NCBI GenBank assembly: GCA_964460905.1
Contig: CAYWRM010000003.1
Location: 119,260-183,259, forward strand
From: GCA-002708315 sp964460905
Lineage (GTDB): Bacteria > Bacteroidota > Bacteroidia > Bacteroidales > F082
Length of the DNA: 64,000 bases
Direction: 5' to 3'
Within the stretch, counting starts at the first letter, position 1. Every line of letters begins with the position of its first letter. Shown piece after piece: positions 60,140 through 64,000 of the stretch. Below the pieces are notes generated by a model. That model was not told the DNA's origin. It did no database searches and worked only from the letters and a program-made list of their open reading frames with translations. Made by a program: the position numbers and the translations under genes.

Positions 60140-61609
60140 CTATTTTATGTTATTAATTTTTATTACCCATGCATAATTACATGGTGGCTTTTTTTGGAGA
60201 TTTTCCGGAATATAAACAACAAAACCACTACCCGCTGTTTCCCACTTTAGCTCCTGATTATCACCCAATAAGATCATTTTAGTGTCAACTGATGGAGTTA
60301 TTGAGGATAGCCATATTTTGGAAGGTATCTGTGTTTCATTTTCTTCTGCAAGATATATTGCATATATGGCGTCATCTTTTTTGGTTAAACATACCTTACC
60401 TTCTTTATAAGGTGCTATGGCACGGGTTTCATAAATGGCTTCACTATTTACATCCATCCAGTTTCCAATTTCTTCAAATAATTCATAAGCCCCATCATGC
60501 CATTTTCCATCCGGGCCAGGTGCTACATTTAAAAGAAGATTACCACCTTTAGCAACTATATCCACCAACAACTGAATTGCTTTTCTTCCACTCATATATG
60601 TTGCATTTGGAATCCACGACCAGCTTCCCCCTGCAATTATGCATGATTCCCATGGATAAGAGAGCGCCTCTTTGGGAACACGGTTTTCGGGAGTTAGATA
60701 ATTTTGGTTTTTGCCCGGAACCGCACGGTCAACAACTATTAAGCCGGGTTGTTTTTCGCGGGCTTTCAAAACGAGCTCATCCATACGAATATCCTGGTTA
60801 ACTATTGTGCTTTTTAAAAAGCCGGATTTTGTGTCCATAGCTTTTTTAATATACCAATTACTCATATTTTCTTTTGATTCTTTGGCAACCCAACCACCAT
60901 CAAGCCAAAGTATATCTACTTCTCCATAGTCAGTCATTAATTCCATTATCTGATTATGGGTAAAGTCGACATATTTCTTCCATTTTTCAGGATATAATTC
61001 AGGGTCATAATTTACGTTTCTGTCCCTTGGCGGGAAATAGGGGTCCCAGTAATTATCGTTGTGCCAATCGGGTTTAGAAAAGTAAGCTCCTGCCCATAAT
61101 CCTTCAGCTCTAAATGCATCGAATATTTCTTTTGTAATATTCGATTTTGGATTAGAATGAAAAGCACATCCCGTATCAGTAACTTTATAATCAGTTTGCT
61201 GGGTGTCGAACATTGAAAATCCATCGTGATGCTTTGTTGTAAAGACCACATATTTCATTCCTGCATTTTTTGCTGCTGCTGCCCACTTTTCCGGATCAAA
61301 ATTAACGGGGTTGAATGTTGATTTTAAATTTTCATATTCTTTTACATATTCAAAATAGTTATCATAATTTTTACCTTTTTTGCGCTGACACCAGCCATAA
61401 TCCTCAGGACAAATTGACCATGATTCCACTATTCCCCATTGGCTATATGCTCCCCAATGCATTAACAAGCCAAACTTCATGTCTTGCCATTGCTCCAGTT
61501 TCTCCAATACAAGAGGATCAGTTTCAGGGACATATTTTTGTTCTTCATGTTGTGAATAACCAGATATTGATAACAAAATTGCAACAAGTGCAATAATATA
61601 CTTTTTCAT
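60140..61609 (-). CDS. Secreted GH29 alpha-L-fucosidase-like protein (third copy)
   Basis: The 489-aa protein has a signal peptide (MKKYIIALVAILLSISGYSQ) and GH29 motifs: FGLLMHWGAYSQWG, FTTKHHDGFSMFDT, YFSKPDWHND, the nucleophile Asp237 in DILWLDGGW, and GGNLLLNVAPGPDG. It has an insert after the first strand (SICPEDYGWCQRKKGKNYDN). The usual YYSxLDW is YFSKPDW, a type seen in a separate GH29 branch whose members may differ in substrate. It is the first gene of the second gene set. Confidence 0.88.
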   Translation of the reverse strand: MKKYIIALVAILLSISGYSQHEEQKYVPETDPLVLEKLEQWQDMKFGLLMHWGAYSQWGIVESWSICPEDYGWCQRKKGKNYDNYFEYVKEYENLKSTFNPVNFDPEKWAAAAKNAGMKYVVFTTKHHDGFSMFDTQQTDYKVTDTGCAFHSNPKSNITKEIFDAFRAEGLWAGAYFSKPDWHNDNYWDPYFPPRDRNVNYDPELYPEKWKKYVDFTHNQIMELMTDYGEVDILWLDGGWVAKESKENMSNWYIKKAMDTKSGFLKSTIVNQDIRMDELVLKAREKQPGLIVVDRAVPGKNQNYLTPENRVPKEALSYPWESCIIAGGSWSWIPNATYMSGRKAIQLLVDIVAKGGNLLLNVAPGPDGKWHDGAYELFEEIGNWMDVNSEAIYETRAIAPYKEGKVCLTKKDDAIYAIYLAEENETQIPSKIWLSSITPSVDTKMILLGDNQELKWETAGSGFVVYIPENLQKKPPCNYAWVIKINNIK

Positions 61610-61725
61610 TATTAATTAGTTTTAAAGTTTGTAATTTCTCACACAGTAATACAATGCTAATTTATACTTTTTTCAAATTGGTAAGACTATGATTTTGCGA
61701 TCAGAATCATTAAGATGAACTCCCG

Positions 61726-61748
61726 CCTGCCAAAACTGGCAATGCAGG
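61726..61748. repeat. Compact hairpin upstream of the second GH29 set
   Basis: Within the 257-base gap 61610-61866, TGCCA (61728-61732) and TGGCA (61737-61741) pair around AAAC. CCTGC (61726-61730) and GCAGG (61744-61748) offer an alternative pairing. It is GC-rich compared with its surroundings and may be a terminator remnant of the repeat protein gene or a REP-like unit. No promoter with both boxes is visible in the gap. Confidence 0.4.
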
Positions 61749-61866
61749 TCGGTATCCCTGGCGATTTCTAAGGAATTAAAAAAGGTTTACACCCCGCACC
61801 TTGATGTGCACAATTTTTTTTTGCTCCATTGATTTACCTTTAAAGTTTGCTGCTTGGAGTTTTAAT

Positions 61867-63900
61867 TTAATTAATTATTAATTTCTTTTTTGATGTCACG
61901 TTTTTTGATTTAATTTCAACCATATATATTCCGTTGTTTAAATCACTGACGTTTATTTGTTGTTGATTTTCTTTAACCAATTCCGTCTTGACTAAAGAAC
62001 CCGTTATATTATAAATTTTCAGTGTTAGAGAAGGATTAATACTTGGGTCAATTATTACTGTTATCATATCAGAAGCGGGATTAGGATATATGTTCATAAC
62101 ACGGTTTGTGGAAGAAACATCATTTATACCAACAAACTCTGATAAAGGACGTTTCCAAACTGCACTACCATTAGTTCCCGCAAAAACAGTTGTTTCGCTG
62201 ATGGCTAATGCATTGATAGTAATATTAGTTAAGCCATCATTCATTTCAGTCCATGATGTTCCATTATCAGTGGATAAAAACACGCCTCCTGCAGTTCCTG
62301 TAAAAATATATTCTCCACTTATAACTATTGAATTGATGAAATAATTTGTCAAACCACTATTCGCTGCTGTCCATGATGTTCCATTATTAGTGGATACAAA
62401 AACACCATCATATGTTCCTGCAAAAACAGCTGTTTCACTTACGGCTAAAGCAAAGATATAAGTATTTGTTAAACCATTATTAACTTGTACCCATGATGTT
62501 CCATTATCAGTTGATAAAAACACGCCACCACCAGAAGTGCCAGCAAAAACACTTGTTTCGTTTATCGCTAATGAATTGACAAAAAAACTTGTCAAACCAT
62601 TGTTAACTTCTGTCCATGATGTTCCATTATCATTGGATAAAAACACACCACCATAGGTTCCTGCAAAAATACTTGTTCCATATATGGCTAATGAGGAGAC
62701 ATAATCATTTGTCAAACCATTATTAACTTCTGTCCATGATGTTCCGTTATTAGTGGATAAAAATGCGCCACCATAACTAGTCCCTGCAAAAGTATTTGTT
62801 CCACTTAAGGCCAATGAAAGGACATAATTATTTGTCAAACCGTCATTCACTTCTGTCCATAATGTTCCATTATCATTGGAAAAACACACACCACCACCAT
62901 CTGTTCCTGCAAATACACGTGTTTCATCTATAGCTAATGAATTGATAGTAGTATTATACAAACCATTATTCACCTGTACCCATGATACTCCATTATCATT
63001 GGAAAAAAATACACCACCTCCATATGTTCCTGAAAAAAAACTTGTTTCGCTTATGGTTAATGCAGTGACCTCATTATTTGTCAAACCATTATTCATTTCG
63101 TTCCATGACGTTCCATTATCAGTTGATAAAAACACGCCACCACCAGAAGTGCCAGCAAAAACACTTGTTTCGTTTATCGCAAATTCCCTAACATAAAAAT
63201 TTGTTAAACCATTGTTAACTTCTGTCCATGATGTTCCATTATTAGTTGATAAAAATACACCTTCACCAGATGTTCCTGCGAAAACATTTGTTCCACTTAT
63301 GGCTAACGACATGATATCATAATTTGTCAAACCATTATTTACTTGCGTCCATAATGTTCCATTATTAGTTGATAAAAACACACCACTACCTTGTGTTCCT
63401 ACAAAAACAGTTGTTCCGCTCACAGCAATTGACCATACATAATTATATGTTAATCCATTATTAATCTGTGACCATGATGTTCCATTATCAGTTGATAAAA
63501 ACATACCATCACCATATGTTCCTGCAAAAATATTTGACCCGCTTGTAGCTATTGCCATGATAATACTATTTGGCAAACCATTATTCACCTCTGTCCATGA
63601 TGTTCCATTATCATTGGACACAAACATACCACCGTAGGTTCCTGCAAAAATATTGTTACCACTTATGGCTAATGATCTGATATTAAGATCTGTCAAACCA
63701 TTATTCACTTCTGTCCATGATGTTCCATTATTAGTTGACAAAAACACACCACCATCATATGTTCCTGCAAAAATATTTGACCCGCTTGTAGCTATTGAAG
63801 CTACCTTTCCACCATAAGGTCCGTTTGCCAGCTGCCATTGGGCGTTGGTTGTCATTGCTATTGTAACTAAAACTGATAGGATAATTGTAAACTTTTTCAT
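61867..63900 (-). CDS. T9SS-exported Asp-box repeat protein
   Basis: The protein (677 aa from the ATG at 63900) has a signal peptide (MKKFTIILSVLVTIAMTTNA). About 13 repeats of 40-41 residues follow, each with an Asp-box-like SxDNGTSW and the cue VNNGLT, as in multi-bladed beta-propellers of the sialidase/BNR/Ycf48-like class. The C-terminus is a type A T9SS sorting domain (IYPNPASDMITVII to LNNGIYMVEIKSKN, about residues 595-677), directing export to the cell surface or outside. The repeats contain no clear catalytic residues. A binding or surface-layer role is possible. An in-frame upstream ATG at 63924 would only add eight polar residues before the signal. Confidence 0.85.
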   Translation of the reverse strand: MKKFTIILSVLVTIAMTTNAQWQLANGPYGGKVASIATSGSNIFAGTYDGGVFLSTNNGTSWTEVNNGLTDLNIRSLAISGNNIFAGTYGGMFVSNDNGTSWTEVNNGLPNSIIMAIATSGSNIFAGTYGDGMFLSTDNGTSWSQINNGLTYNYVWSIAVSGTTVFVGTQGSGVFLSTNNGTLWTQVNNGLTNYDIMSLAISGTNVFAGTSGEGVFLSTNNGTSWTEVNNGLTNFYVREFAINETSVFAGTSGGGVFLSTDNGTSWNEMNNGLTNNEVTALTISETSFFSGTYGGGVFFSNDNGVSWVQVNNGLYNTTINSLAIDETRVFAGTDGGGVCFSNDNGTLWTEVNDGLTNNYVLSLALSGTNTFAGTSYGGAFLSTNNGTSWTEVNNGLTNDYVSSLAIYGTSIFAGTYGGVFLSNDNGTSWTEVNNGLTSFFVNSLAINETSVFAGTSGGGVFLSTDNGTSWVQVNNGLTNTYIFALAVSETAVFAGTYDGVFVSTNNGTSWTAANSGLTNYFINSIVISGEYIFTGTAGGVFLSTDNGTSWTEMNDGLTNITINALAISETTVFAGTNGSAVWKRPLSEFVGINDVSSTNRVMNIYPNPASDMITVIIDPSINPSLTLKIYNITGSLVKTELVKENQQQINVSDLNNGIYMVEIKSKNVTSKKKLIIN
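62190..63840 (-). repeat. Tandem DNA repeats of about 120-123 bases
   Basis: About 13 imperfect direct copies of a 120-123-base unit code for the Asp-box repeats. A constant core on the plus strand is TCCATGATGTTCCATTAT. Several neighbouring units are nearly identical over 30 or more bases, pointing to recent duplication or gene conversion, and making this stretch prone to copy-number change. Confidence 0.85.
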
Positions 63901-64000
63901 TTTATTTTTGTCAGAGTTTATCATGCTGACTCCGCACTTTTAAATTCATTATTTATTTCAAAGTTCGTTTGTCATTTCTACTGGTTGCATATAACGATGG

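Noticed and set aside
62090..63196. Plus-strand frames opposite the Asp-box repeat protein
   Set aside because: They are mirror images of the repeats, without start signals or family features.
1..64000. SusC/SusD genes, CRISPR arrays, tRNA/rRNA genes, integrases or insertion sequences
   Set aside because: Looked for, but no frame or sequence in the window supports any of them.

Overview
This window is about 64 kb of AT-rich DNA from the chromosome of a Bacteroidota bacterium, most likely a Bacteroidales/Marinilabiliales-like lineage. The evidence is a C-terminal type IX secretion (T9SS) sorting domain, TAnnTTTG-type -7 promoter boxes with little use of Shine-Dalgarno sequences, Bacteroidota-typical families (DUF4290 next to murA, DUF4468, GYDIA-type GHMP kinase, 'CAxPxxPxGGPKD' Ig-like lipoprotein), and a three-gene cytochrome-b-type succinate dehydrogenase/fumarate reductase. 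I see no rRNA, tRNA, CRISPR array, insertion sequence or integrase. The genus is inference.

The left 32 kb is mostly housekeeping. An ABC exporter pair, its ATPase cut by the window edge, is followed by a small redox group (Bfd-like [2Fe-2S] protein, ferredoxin-NADP reductase). Then come the ribosomal operon rplM-rpsI-rpsB-tsf, a FabH-like ketoacyl-ACP synthase, DUF4290-murA (MurA with Asp in place of the fosfomycin-target Cys), a DsbD-like reductase with a doubled N-terminal domain, tilS, holB and sdhCAB. Next are class II HMG-CoA reductase with a GHMP kinase (mevalonate route), adenine deaminase, an ArsR regulator, an Ig-like lipoprotein, glutamine synthetase and an overlapping HMG-CoA lyase.

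The right 33 kb (about 30.6 to 61.6 kb) is a glycan utilisation region. After a secreted GH2 beta-galactosidase on the plus strand, a run of ten tightly packed minus-strand genes starts at an NrtR-type (degenerate NUDIX plus winged helix) regulator: nrtR, GH29, RhaD-like aldolase, fucP, GH3-PA14, DUF4838, fucI, sulfatase, fucK, GH38. A perfect palindrome, GTTAGTGT-N7-ACACTAAC, lies across the presumed transcription start of the regulator gene. Upstream of it lies a second minus-strand set: GH29, GH29, an unrecognised 808-aa lipoprotein with a TIM-barrel look, GH95 and a NagB/PIG-L fusion. Together the genes encode release of L-fucose (three GH29, one GH95), uptake (FucP), isomerisation (FucI), phosphorylation (FucK) and aldol cleavage (RhaD-like in place of FucA). 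They also encode accessory removal of galactose, mannose, sulfate and probably hexosamine. The likely target is a fucosylated, perhaps sulfated glycan that also carries galactose, mannose and GlcNAc (glycoprotein-like). No SusC/SusD pair is present, so this is not a canonical PUL within the window.

The window ends with a T9SS-exported protein made of about 13 Asp-box repeats. The most interesting leads are the autoregulated NUDIX-type fucose switch, the unrecognised 808-aa enzyme candidate, the NagB/PIG-L fusion, and several hairpin-bearing intergenic regions.
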